Assembly: GCF_023094165.1 (NCBI RefSeq)
Contig: NZ_JALMDK010000007.1
Location: 251,099 to 315,098, forward strand
Direction: 5' to 3'
Length of the DNA: 64,000 nt
From: Crossiella sp. S99.2
GTDB taxonomy: Bacteria; Actinomycetota; Actinomycetes; Mycobacteriales; Pseudonocardiaceae
Shown: positions 8,336 through 16,065 of the stretch, in pieces
How positions within the stretch are numbered: position 1 is the stretch's first letter
Layout of the letters: each line of letters begins with the position of its first letter
Program-made: the position numbers and the translations under genes
Notes under the pieces: generated by a model
The model's input: only the letters and a program-made list of their open reading frames with translations
What the model was told of the DNA's origin: nothing
Database searches by the model: none

Positions 8336-9791
8336 GCTTGCCCTCCTCGTCGATCAGATCCGCGGCCAGTGCCAGGTATCGCGGCAGCTGGTCGTTCGCG
8401 CCGACGTAGACGGCGTGGTCGTGCAGGTGGGTCAGGAAGCGCAGCACCGCGGCCCGGCAGGCAGCGGCGGCGTCGAAGTCCGGGCCGTAGCCCTGCAGGA
8501 ATGCCTCGGCCAGTCGTTGGCAGTCGTGCGGCACCCCGGCGAGCACGCCGAGCCGTTCCTGCTCGCGCAGCTCCAGGAGTTCGCCGAGCAGCCAGCCCAG
8601 GTCCAACTCGGCCGGTCCGGTGGCCAGTTCCGGGCCGCTGAGCAGGCCGACCCGGCCCGCGGACAGCGGTGGCACGATCGAGGCCAGGGAGACCCCACCG
8701 TGGATCAGGGTGCCCGGCCGGGCGGCCCAGCTGCACCAGTACCGCACGGTGTCCAGCCGCTGCGCGCCCCAGGCCGCCGCGGCCTGTGCGCGCAGGTCGC
8801 TGTCGCCGTCCAGCCAGCGCACCAGCCGGGCCGGGCCGGGTGCGGTGGCCGAGACCGAGCCGGGGGAGTCGTGCAGCACCCGCAGCGAGCGGCCCACGGC
8901 GTGCAGTGCGGAGCCGATCAGCGCCGGGACGTTGGGGTGCTCGCGGAAGAGCCAGTCCGCGGCCGAGGACCGGCCGGGCGTCCGATAGGAGTGTCCACTG
9001 TGGACGAATTCAGGGGTGCTGAACTCGGCCGGGGTGTCCGCGGGCAGCAACGCGGCGACCTCCGCGGACACCGGGACGAGCGGTTCCGCGCGCTGCGCGC
9101 CCGCGGTGCGCAGCCAGCGGAACGCGGACTCGCCGTCGGGGTAGACCCGGGTGCGCTGGAAGCCGGTGCCGAAGTCCAGTTCGGCCTGCGGGGCCACCCC
9201 GAGGCGGGCCGAGAGCAGCGACAACACCGTGGGCAGGTCGGCGGTCTCACCGTCCGGGCCGCCGGTGGCGGCGCTGTGCGCGGCGGTGGGCCGGGCCAGC
9301 TCGAACCGCGGGTCCGAGTCCAATGTGGACAGATGCGCGGCGATGGCAGGGCTGCGTTCGGCGCCGGGAGGCAGTGAGGGCGCGATGCCCACCGGGGCGG
9401 CGGTGAGCTGCAACGCGAGCAGCAGCGGGGTGTCGGTCAGGCCCAGGGCCAGCCTGGACAGGAAGTGCACGGTGGCCGCCTGCACCACGATGGCGTCGGC
9501 CCACTCGGCCAGCTCCACGTGCGGGGCGACCGGCGCGGGCTGCTCGGTCCACTCGTCGAAGAACACCGGCGTCCGGGTCATCGCGGCAACCGCCTGCGGC
9601 GACACGAGTCTGGTGGCACTCCGGGTCAGCGCGACCCGCACGGTGAGACCGGGATAGTTGTGCCGCAACCAGTTCAGCCAGAACGGCAGCATGCTCACCC
9701 CGAGCGCGCCGGTGCCCACGACGAGCAGGTTGCGCACGGGTAGTTCGGGTGGTGAAAGCACACTCGGGACGAGTGGCGGTGACGAAGACAC
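8322..9791 (-). CDS. Fusion: HFCD flavoprotein Cys decarboxylase plus degenerate APH-like (LxmX-like?) domain
   Basis: A 489-residue protein. Residues about 18-185 form a homo-oligomeric flavin-containing Cys decarboxylase domain: NLLVVGTGALGVSMLP, then PHVELAEWADAIVVQAATVHF with the conserved His, and a truncated PxMN-type loop (APSLPPG). This EpiD/LxmD-type enzyme would oxidatively decarboxylate the precursor's C-terminal Cys to give AviCys or AviMeCys. Residues about 190-489 are a second domain that looks like a kinase relic: LIHGGVSLASIVPP in place of a catalytic loop and PAELDLGWLLGEL in place of the metal site. Its position suggests the third class V component (LxmX), which is an inference. 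It is the first gene of the overlapping operon, 250 bp after the precursor. Confidence 0.7.
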   Translation of the reverse strand: MSSSPPLVPSVLSPPELPVRNLLVVGTGALGVSMLPFWLNWLRHNYPGLTVRVALTRSATRLVSPQAVAAMTRTPVFFDEWTEQPAPVAPHVELAEWADAIVVQAATVHFLSRLALGLTDTPLLLALQLTAAPVGIAPSLPPGAERSPAIAAHLSTLDSDPRFELARPTAAHSAATGGPDGETADLPTVLSLLSARLGVAPQAELDFGTGFQRTRVYPDGESAFRWLRTAGAQRAEPLVPVSAEVAALLPADTPAEFSTPEFVHSGHSYRTPGRSSAADWLFREHPNVPALIGSALHAVGRSLRVLHDSPGSVSATAPGPARLVRWLDGDSDLRAQAAAAWGAQRLDTVRYWCSWAARPGTLIHGGVSLASIVPPLSAGRVGLLSGPELATGPAELDLGWLLGELLELREQERLGVLAGVPHDCQRLAEAFLQGYGPDFDAAAACRAAVLRFLTHLHDHAVYVGANDQLPRYLALAADLIDEEGKRALG

Positions 9792-9839
9792 CGTTCCCCC
9801 AGGATTGGTTGCTCGCCTGAGCGCACGTCAGTAGGGTGG

Positions 9840-9918
9840 GCGGTCGGACTGCGCTGACCAGCTATCAGCTCGGCCAGAGACTGTGTTTTCACGCTGGTCA
9901 GCGCAGCCCGCCGACCGC
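9840..9918 (-). terminator. Long hairpin between precursor and biosynthetic operon (attenuator/partial terminator)
   Basis: GCGCTGACCAGC at 9851-9862 pairs perfectly with GCTGGTCAGCGC at 9893-9904, and GCGGTCGG (9840-9847) pairs with CCGACCGC (9911-9918) as an outer stem. A second small perfect hairpin, TCACTC-GAAA-GAGTGA, is at 9924-9939. Both lie downstream of the precursor stop and upstream of the decarboxylase fusion. In RiPP operons a leaky terminator here lets precursor mRNA exceed enzyme mRNA. No U-tract follows. Confidence 0.7.
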
Positions 9919-10041
9919 ACAACTCACTCGAAAGAGTGACTTGTATCAGCCGTTCTTCGGGGTTTCTTTCAAATCCCCTATTCCTGCACTCACCTCACGT
10001 TATGTGGTTCGAGTGAAATGAGCGTCAAACAATTCGAACCA

Positions 10042-10233
10042 TCAGCACATGAAGCGAATGGTGAGGATGGTGCCCTGCACACACGGGATGCTGGATGGCG
10101 TGGCCGGGGTGATCGCCGGGGTGGCGGGCGTGATGCCGGCCTCCGCGGTGTCGTGCTCGGTCAGGCTCAGCTCCTCGGCGGTGGTGTAGGCCGCGTAGCC
10201 GGTGAACAGGTCGCGCTCCTGCATGTTCTGCAT
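10042..10233 (-). CDS. Class V lanthipeptide precursor peptide (LxmA-like)
   Basis: A 63-residue peptide, too short for most gene callers. The leader opens MQNMQERDLFTGYAAY (1-16) and is acidic through about residue 31. From residue 33 come two ITPATP blocks, then SSIPCVQGTILTIRFMC (47-63). It has only two Cys, C51 and the C-terminal C63. Thr58 to Cys63 has the T-x4-C spacing expected for an AviMeCys macrocycle, and S47/S48 with C51 can form a (methyl)lanthionine. From memory, cacaoidin's core also opens Ser-Ser-x-Pro-Cys. The start ATG 10233 has an AGGGG ribosome site 6 nt upstream. The core may begin at S47 (17 residues) or near I34 (30 residues). No enzyme for D-residues is visible. Confidence 0.8.
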   Translation of the reverse strand: MQNMQERDLFTGYAAYTTAEELSLTEHDTAEAGITPATPAITPATPSSIPCVQGTILTIRFMC

Positions 10234-10592
10234 TGAATTCCCCTATACTCGGTACACGGGGGATGAGCAGGTCTGTCGGCAGTGGGCATGGCCCGGCGAA
10301 TGCGCCGTATCCAGCGGATACGTCAGGATCGTGCCCCCAGTTCAGACGTGCACTCGTTCCCCCAGTTGGATTGAGCAATACCTTCCTAGCATGGCCGAGA
10401 AGGCGGTTGCAACCGAAACATCCGTTTTCACATATGGCGCAGACGCGGTATGGAGGTTTCCCTCCATCGACAGTCAAACAATGGCGGCTCGACACGAGTT
10501 CGGTGTACGGTGCGGTCATCTGGGGAAACTTCCGGCGTGCCCGCAGGTCACCATGCCGCCACGCCGGCCACGCGATATCTGGGGACTGACCT
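10234..10592. promoter_or_regulatory. Divergent promoter region, precursor versus exporter
   Basis: A 359-bp gap without a credible gene between the leftward precursor and the rightward ABC exporter. It is clearly lower in GC than its flanks. On the minus strand GAGTATAGGGGAA precedes the precursor start and contains both a TATAGG box and the ribosome site. No pathway regulator is encoded in the cluster. I see no clear operator. Confidence 0.5.
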
Positions 10593-12434
10593 ATGGCTAC
10601 CCGTACCGGCGTCACCGCCGCGACCGCACTCGAAGACCCGCCGGGCGCGCTGTCCGCGGCGGAGGCGCAGGCCGCGCTGTACGCCCAGTTCGCGCCGCCT
10701 GCACCACAGCCGGGCGCCTTCCGCACGCTGCTCCAGTACGCGCGACCGCACCGCGGGGTGCTCGTCATCACGCTGCTGCTGTCCCTGCTCGCCAGCGCGG
10801 CCGGCCTGGCCCAACCGATGGTGGCCCGGTCCACATTGGACGGTCTGACCACCGGCGGCGGCGTGCTCGGCCCGGTGTTGTTGTTGCTGGGCCTGCTCAT
10901 CGGCGGCATGGCGGTGACCGGGCTGAACGCCTGGTTGCAGCAACGCACTTCGCAACGGGTGATCCGGCAGGTCCGCCGCGGCCTGGTGCACCGGCTGATC
11001 CGGGTCAAGGTGGCCGAACTGGACTCCCGGCAGCCGGGTGACCTCTCCGCCAGGGTCACCTCGGACAGCACGCTGTTGCAGAGCGCGGCCACCGACGGCC
11101 TGGTCATGATCGTCAGCGGTGGGCTCACCCTGATCGCCGCGGTGGTGCTGATGGCCACCCTGCACCTGGGCCTGCTGCTGATCACCCTGGGCGTGCTGGT
11201 GGTGGTCGGCCTGCTGCTGATGGTGGTGCTGCCCAAGATCCGGCTGTCGGTGGCCCGCGCGCAGGAGTCGGTGGGCGCGGTCGGCGCGGCCCTGGAACGC
11301 ATCCTGGGTGCGGCCCGGCTGGTCAAGGCCAACGGCGCGGAGGCGCGGGAGACCGAACAGGCCAACGCGGCCGTGGACAGCGCGTATGAGGCCGGACTGA
11401 CCAGCGCCAAGTACACCGCGGTGGTCAGCATGATCTCCGGGGTCTCGGTGCAGCTGGCCTTCCTGGCGGTGCTGGGCGTGGGCGGCATGTTCGTCGCGGC
11501 CGGGTCGCTGTCGCTGTCCGCGCTGATCGCCTTCCTGCTCTACCTGTTCTACCTCTCCGACCCGATCGTGTCGCTGATCGGCGGTTTTTCCACCCTGCAA
11601 ACGGGTTTGGGCGCGATCGGCCGGATCGAGGAGGTGCAGAACATCCCCGCCGAGGACGATGTGGACCTGGACACCGCCCCGGCCCCGCGCAAGCCGCCGA
11701 CGGTGACCGTGCGCGGTGTGCACTTCCAGTACGCCGACCGCTCGCCCGCGCTGACCGGCGTCTCCTTCACCGCCCGCGCCCGTGCGCAGACCGCCCTGGT
11801 CGGCCCGTCCGGTGCCGGTAAGACCACGCTTTTTGGTCTGCTGCAACGCTTCTACGAGCCGGAGCAGGGCGAGATCCTACTTGACGACGTGGACATCGCC
11901 ACCCTGCCCCGTGGCGAGGTGCGGCGCAGGCTGGCCTACGTTGAGCAGGACGCCACCACGTTGTCCGGCACCGTGCGGCAGAACCTGCTCTACTCCGCGC
12001 CCGAGGCCACCGACGCCGAGATCGAGGAAGTGTTGCGCGCCACCATGCTCACCGATTTTGTGGCCGGATTGCCGCAGGGCCTGGACACCTCGGTCGGCTC
12101 CCGCGGCGTCACCCTCTCCGGCGGGGAGCGGCAGCGACTGGCCATCGCCCGCGCGCTGCTGCGCCGTCCGGACGTGCTGCTGCTGGACGAGGCCACCGGT
12201 CAGCTCGACTCGCGCAATGAACAGGCATTGCGCACCACCATCGCCCGCGCGGCCGAGCAGTGCACGGTGTTGCTGATCGCGCACCGCCTGTCCACCATCA
12301 CCGAGGCGGACCAGATCGTGGTGCTGGAACAGGGGCAGGTCCGCGCCACCGGCTCGCATCAGTCCCTTGTGGACGGTGACGACCTGTACCGCGAACTCGC
12401 CGCCACCCAGCTGCTCACCGGAGCCGCGAAGTGA
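10593..12434 (+). CDS. ABC transporter, fused membrane and ATPase domains (lanthipeptide exporter)
   Basis: A 613-residue half-transporter of the type I exporter family. A membrane domain at about 45-340 has six hydrophobic segments and is followed by an ATPase with Walker A GPSGAGKTT near 406, signature TLSGGERQRL near 508, Walker B VLLLDEAT near 530 and the switch His in IAHRLST. There is no N-terminal C39 peptidase domain, in line with leader removal by the separate M16 pair. It reads divergently from the precursor and overlaps the next gene by GTGA. Class V clusters carry one such exporter (LxmT). Confidence 0.85.
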   Translation: MATRTGVTAATALEDPPGALSAAEAQAALYAQFAPPAPQPGAFRTLLQYARPHRGVLVITLLLSLLASAAGLAQPMVARSTLDGLTTGGGVLGPVLLLLGLLIGGMAVTGLNAWLQQRTSQRVIRQVRRGLVHRLIRVKVAELDSRQPGDLSARVTSDSTLLQSAATDGLVMIVSGGLTLIAAVVLMATLHLGLLLITLGVLVVVGLLLMVVLPKIRLSVARAQESVGAVGAALERILGAARLVKANGAEARETEQANAAVDSAYEAGLTSAKYTAVVSMISGVSVQLAFLAVLGVGGMFVAAGSLSLSALIAFLLYLFYLSDPIVSLIGGFSTLQTGLGAIGRIEEVQNIPAEDDVDLDTAPAPRKPPTVTVRGVHFQYADRSPALTGVSFTARARAQTALVGPSGAGKTTLFGLLQRFYEPEQGEILLDDVDIATLPRGEVRRRLAYVEQDATTLSGTVRQNLLYSAPEATDAEIEEVLRATMLTDFVAGLPQGLDTSVGSRGVTLSGGERQRLAIARALLRRPDVLLLDEATGQLDSRNEQALRTTIARAAEQCTVLLIAHRLSTITEADQIVVLEQGQVRATGSHQSLVDGDDLYRELAATQLLTGAAK

Positions 12435-13327
12435 CCGCCCCGGCCCGCACCGAACCGTTCTTCGGCCCCTTCGCCACGCTGCGGATGCTGCCGCTGCCCG
12501 GGATGCGGGTGGTGGACCTGTACGAGGGCTTCTTCGCCGATTTCTACGGTGGCATGGCGGAGAACTTCACCGCCGACCTGACCTGGCTGGCCCGCCGGGT
12601 GGGCCAGAACCCGGCCCAGGTGCTGGACCTGTGCTGTGGCACCGGCCGGCTCAGCACCCTGCTGGCCACCGCCGGCCACACCGTCACCGCCGTGGACAAC
12701 GCCCCGGCCATGCTCGCCCGCGCGCAACGCCGCCGCGCCAAGCTGTCCGCCGAGGTCGCCGCCCGGTGCACCTTCACCGAGGCCGATGTGCTCACCCTGG
12801 ATCTGGGCCGCCGCTTCGACCACGTGCTGCTCAGCGGACTGTCCGTGTCCACCTTCACCAACCCCGCCGACCGGTCCCGGCTCTTCGCCACCGCGGCCCG
12901 GCACCTGCACCCGGGCGGCACCTTGATCTTCGACCACCTGCCCGGCCCGACCAGTCCGGACGAACACCGCGAGGAACACGACGTGATCCCGCTCGGCCCC
13001 ACCGGTGCGGGCGGTTTTGTGCTGGCCGGAACCCGGCGCAGTGCCGCCGAAGGCAGGCAGACCGCCAACTTCTACGCCGAGCGGATCGGCCCGGACGGCG
13101 CCACCGACCGCTTCCTCGCACACAACGTGCTCGCCATGCTCGCTCCCGACCGGTTGGACGGCGAACTCGCCGAACACGGTTTCCGGCCTGCCGTCGGCGA
13201 ACTGCTGCACCCGGGGGCGTTGCTGGCCGAGCAGACCGGGATGGACCCGGCCGCGTTCACCGGATCCGGGGAACTGGACCACATGCGGTTGCGTTTCGTG
13301 GCCGCCGAGTTGGGGAGCCGAGCATGA
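12431..13327 (+). CDS. SAM-dependent methyltransferase 2 of the lanthipeptide cluster
   Basis: A 298-residue class I methyltransferase: motif I VLDLCCGTGRLSTLLA near 65-80, acidic strand VTAVDNAPAMLARA, and HLHPGGTLIFDHLPGP after it. The N-terminal DLYEGFFADFYGGMAENF segment resembles small-molecule methyltransferases that start with a substrate lid. The start GTG 12431 overlaps the exporter stop, and the stop overlaps the GPP34 start (ATGA), so the three are translationally coupled. Its substrate could be the peptide, but it is on the export-side operon, so this is less certain than for 5551-6336. Confidence 0.72.
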   Translation: MTAPARTEPFFGPFATLRMLPLPGMRVVDLYEGFFADFYGGMAENFTADLTWLARRVGQNPAQVLDLCCGTGRLSTLLATAGHTVTAVDNAPAMLARAQRRRAKLSAEVAARCTFTEADVLTLDLGRRFDHVLLSGLSVSTFTNPADRSRLFATAARHLHPGGTLIFDHLPGPTSPDEHREEHDVIPLGPTGAGGFVLAGTRRSAAEGRQTANFYAERIGPDGATDRFLAHNVLAMLAPDRLDGELAEHGFRPAVGELLHPGALLAEQTGMDPAAFTGSGELDHMRLRFVAAELGSRA

Positions 13328-13959
13328 CGAACCGGACACTGGCCGAGGACCTGGCCCTGCTACTGCTCGACGACACCGGCCGGTTCAGCCCCAAACGCAG
13401 CGCCGAGGGCCTCTTCGCCGGCGCCCTGATGTTCGAGCTGGCCGCGCTGGACCGCCTGGAACTCTTCGACGAGGAACACCGCCTCTTCGTCCAGGACAGC
13501 ACCCAGACCAGCGACAACCTGCTCAACGACACCCTCGCGCGGCTTGGTGAAGCCGAGGGTTCGATCGTGCGCGACGCCCTCGGCCTGGTCGCGGTCGGTG
13601 TCCTGGACCGGGTGATGACGCGGCTGGTCGCGGCGGGTCTGGTCCGCGAGGAGAAGCAGCGCAGGCGGCTGCTGTTCAGCACCACGGTGTGGCCGCTGAC
13701 CGAGACCGACACCCGGCACGCCTTCCGCGCCCGGCTGCACGCCGCGCTGGCGGAGAGCGTCGAACCGGACCACCGCACCGAGCTGCTGCTCGCCTACCTG
13801 CACTCCGCAGACCTCTTGGAAGTGGTCTCTGACCAGCAAGAACACGCCGAACGGGCCGAGTCGCTGACCGAGCGGCTGTGGGCGCGGCACCCGGCACTGG
13901 GGGTGTTCGCGGAGCAGGCGTTCCAGGGCTCCGGCGAGGGTGTCATCCCGATGATTTGA
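13324..13959 (+). CDS. GPP34 (Golgi phosphoprotein 3-like) domain protein 1
   Basis: A 211-residue GPP34 protein: TLAEDLALLLLDDTGRFSPKRSAEGLFAGALMFEL opens the domain, the central RLVAAGLVREEKQRRRLLFSTTVWPL matches the family's conserved loop, and it ends GEGVIPMI. Eukaryotic GOLPH3 binds PI4P at Golgi membranes; in actinomycetes these proteins are common but of unknown function. It is locked to the exporter and methyltransferase 2 by a 4-bp overlap, which suggests a role with a membrane-associated step. A paralogue is at 15356-15994. Confidence 0.82.
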   Translation: MTNRTLAEDLALLLLDDTGRFSPKRSAEGLFAGALMFELAALDRLELFDEEHRLFVQDSTQTSDNLLNDTLARLGEAEGSIVRDALGLVAVGVLDRVMTRLVAAGLVREEKQRRRLLFSTTVWPLTETDTRHAFRARLHAALAESVEPDHRTELLLAYLHSADLLEVVSDQQEHAERAESLTERLWARHPALGVFAEQAFQGSGEGVIPMI

Positions 13960-14031
13960 CGGCGCGAAGATGGATCCTGATCATCTGCCACCGACCTGAC
14001 TTCGCTCAGGGGACCTCGGCGCGACAGCCAG

Positions 14032-14074
14032 CACAGACCGACCGCTGAGGACTGTCCTCAATGGTCGGTCTGTG
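14032..14074. terminator. Strong hairpin after the exporter operon (bidirectional)
   Basis: CACAGACCGACC (14032-14043) pairs with GGTCGGTCTGTG (14063-14074), and the inner TGAGGAC (14046-14052) pairs with GTCCTCA (14054-14060) around a single T. It is 73 bp after the GPP34 stop and 52 bp before the stop of the opposing gene, so it can end both transcripts. Confidence 0.8.
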
Positions 14075-14125
14075 GCACTTCCCGAGGATGGGGCGGGGAA
14101 CACGGGAGTGTCCTGCCGGGTACTC

Positions 14126-14743
14126 CTACTCGAAGTCCGCCCACATAGCGGCCCACTGACCAAGGATCCCTGCGACTTGCAGACCCTGCGAGGCGACAGA
14201 GAGCCTCTTGTCGATCTGATGGAACCGTGTGCGACGGATATCGAGGATCCTCGGACGCGCTCCTGGCAGAAGATCGCCCATCACTTCGTTCATCGCGAAC
14301 AGGATCGGCTGAGCAGCGTCCTTCGTCAGCTGCTCTTCCTTCAGATACAGGTAGACCACCGCGAGGTCGTCTGCCGCGGTCTTGTAGGCCAACTGAGGGT
14401 TCACTGTCATGCCGATGGTCTTGCCCCGGAAGACAGCAGCCCCGACAGGAACATTTGCGTAGCCCGAGTTCCAAGCGGTGACGAAGCCTTCCCGTAGCGC
14501 CATGTAGTGACGGGCTTTCGTCGTGCCACGTACCTTGCGAACTGCGGAGTCCAGAACCTCAGTACGAGTCACGTCAGAGGCGAAGCTCTTCATGGCGGTG
14601 ATCATCGGACCGTAGAAGTTCCACGGCTGGCGGTCCGGATCAGTGAGCATCTTGTGCTGCTCGCGCACCAAGCTGGCCTGGCGGCCGAGCTTGCAGTTGG
14701 CGAAGTCGAGGATGAGCCCGACGGGCGGCCTGTTTGGGTCCAA
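14126..14743 (-). CDS. Hypothetical protein of unknown family
   Basis: A 205-residue soluble protein that I do not recognise. It has no signal peptide or membrane segment. Seen features are a hydrophobic GLILDFANCKLG opening, a basic KVRGTTKARHYMALREGF stretch, and an IGMTVNPQLAYKTAADDLAVVYLYLKEEQ helix pair. The start is TTG 14743, chosen because a full AGGAGG lies 5 nt upstream. Base composition is visibly lower in GC than in neighbouring genes, suggesting recent acquisition. It sits alone between two GPP34 genes, with a nested palindrome upstream at 14848-14899. Confidence 0.65.
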   Translation of the reverse strand: MDPNRPPVGLILDFANCKLGRQASLVREQHKMLTDPDRQPWNFYGPMITAMKSFASDVTRTEVLDSAVRKVRGTTKARHYMALREGFVTAWNSGYANVPVGAAVFRGKTIGMTVNPQLAYKTAADDLAVVYLYLKEEQLTKDAAQPILFAMNEVMGDLLPGARPRILDIRRTRFHQIDKRLSVASQGLQVAGILGQWAAMWADFE

Positions 14744-15355
14744 AGGGACCTCCTACCACGTAGCTGGCAGGGCTCCGACCCGATCAGACTTCTTGCCCTC
14801 ATATGGCGAGTGCAAGAGAGCAACGGTAGGGTTCGAGTGTCTACGTCGGTACCCCTGGATGGAAGCTCTGCCTAAGCGGAACTTCCGCTCAGGGGTACCT
14901 TACGCTGCGGTTTCACGTATATGACCCGCTAGTCGCACGTCGTTCGCTCAAGTGTTCGATCCTGTCGTTCGACGGTCAACTATCTCTCCGTGGTGCCGAT
15001 CAGCCGGTTGCTCAGAAGTGGCGGATACCGTTCACCCGAACGCCTGAGAGATGAGCGGTCTGTAACCCTCGCCGAGTTGAGGTGGGCTCTTCCAAACTTT
15101 TTGGTGGCAGTCCGCTTCTAGTGTGTGCACAAGGCGCCGGGGTGGGGCCAACAACGCAGCGGCTAGACACCTCCGCCTCGGAGCCGGGCTGTCGCTCCTT
15201 GCTCGTTTCAGCGAGTTCCTCGGTGACGCGTCCTGGCCTTTCATGGGCCTGGCGCACTGGGCCCTGCCCCGATCGCGGATGCGAGGCCCTCAACCTGCCC
15301 TTTTGCGGCCCGGGTGGGTTCGGACCCGAGTCCTGGCAGGTCATAGGATGCGGGC
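14744..15355. other. 612-bp lower-GC intergenic region
   Basis: No supported gene. Short frames here lack ribosome sites and recognisable composition. It holds the nested palindrome at 14848-14899 and, at its right end, TAGGAT 7 nt before the GPP34-2 start. I see no tRNA cloverleaf or direct repeat that would mark an integration site. Confidence 0.6.
14848..14899. repeat. Nested palindrome upstream of the orphan gene
   Basis: The outer arms GGTACCCCTG (14848-14857) and CAGGGGTACC (14890-14899) are perfect. Inside lies a second perfect palindrome, AGCGGAA-C-TTCCGCT (14875-14889). It is about 105 bp upstream of the TTG start at 14743, in a plausible promoter or leader position. It could be an operator, an RNA structure or a remnant of a mobile element. 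Confidence 0.65.
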
Positions 15356-15994
15356 GTGCCTACGAACGACGCCCCGTCCGCGCTGGTCGACGACTTCGCG
15401 CTGCTCCTGCTCACCGAAGACGGCCAGTTCGCCACCCGGCGGTCCCTGGACGGGCTGTTCGCGGTCGCGCTGCTGATCGAGCTGGCCCAGCTGGAACGGC
15501 TGGAGCTGTTCGGCGAGGACAACCGGCTTTTCGTCACCGACGACTCCGACACCGGGGTGCCCGCGCTGAACGAGGCGCTGGCCGCGCTGGAGGAGCACAA
15601 GGGATCTGTCGTCAAGGAGGCCATCGCGCGGCTGTCGACCGGGCAGAAGGACCGGGTGCTGGGGCGGCTGGTCGCCGAGGGCGCGGTGGAGTCGCGCACC
15701 GAGCGGCGCAAGCTGATCTTCTCCAACACCACCTGGCACCTGGTGGACACCGCCCGCCGGAACAAGATCCACGCCGACATCAAGGCGGTGCTCTTCGGCG
15801 CGGAGGACCCGGCCGAGCAGGACGAGCTGATCGTCGGGCTGCTGTCCGCGGCCGCGCTGGTCAAGATCGTCGCCGGGCGCAGCAAGACGGCCAAGCAGAT
15901 CGCGGAGAAGGTCTGGGAGCGGTACCCGGTGGCCGGCGTCGTGATCGACCTCGGCGTGCAGGGCGTGCCGGAGGGCATCATCCCGCCGATCTGA
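15356..15994 (+). CDS. GPP34 domain protein 2 (probably leaderless)
   Basis: A 212-residue paralogue of the 13324-13959 protein: ALVDDFALLLLTEDGQFATRRSLDGLFAVALLIEL aligns with that protein's N-terminus, RLVAEGAVESRTERRKLIFSNTTWHL with its middle, and both end in a GVIPMI/GIIPPI tail. The GTG at 15356 is preceded by TAGGAT with a 6-nt gap, so the transcript probably begins at or beside the start codon. It is probably a local duplicate, or the two copies were split by insertion of the foreign-looking 14.1-15.3 kb segment. Function unknown. Confidence 0.85.
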   Translation: MPTNDAPSALVDDFALLLLTEDGQFATRRSLDGLFAVALLIELAQLERLELFGEDNRLFVTDDSDTGVPALNEALAALEEHKGSVVKEAIARLSTGQKDRVLGRLVAEGAVESRTERRKLIFSNTTWHLVDTARRNKIHADIKAVLFGAEDPAEQDELIVGLLSAAALVKIVAGRSKTAKQIAEKVWERYPVAGVVIDLGVQGVPEGIIPPI

Positions 15995-16065
15995 TCACTC
16001 GAACGGAGCGCGGCGGCGCTCGAACGGCGGCTTTGCCAACGTATGCGCCGGGTCAGGATCAACGC

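Noticed and set aside
3201..10233. Thioamitide (thioviridamide-type) cluster
   Set aside because: Kinase, HopA1 protein, decarboxylase and the T-x4-C ring would fit, but no YcaO or TfuA gene lies in the window, so thioamides are not supported.
10025..11488. A 487-residue minus-strand frame overlapping the ABC exporter
   Set aside because: Ser/Thr/Arg-rich antisense of the exporter. The real minus-strand gene here is the 63-residue precursor in another frame.
14900..15080. Possible tRNA or attachment site in the low-GC gap
   Set aside because: I could not draw a cloverleaf and found no flanking direct repeats.
15012..15344. A 110-residue minus-strand frame
   Set aside because: No ribosome site, no recognisable fold and no coding-like composition. 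Left as intergenic.
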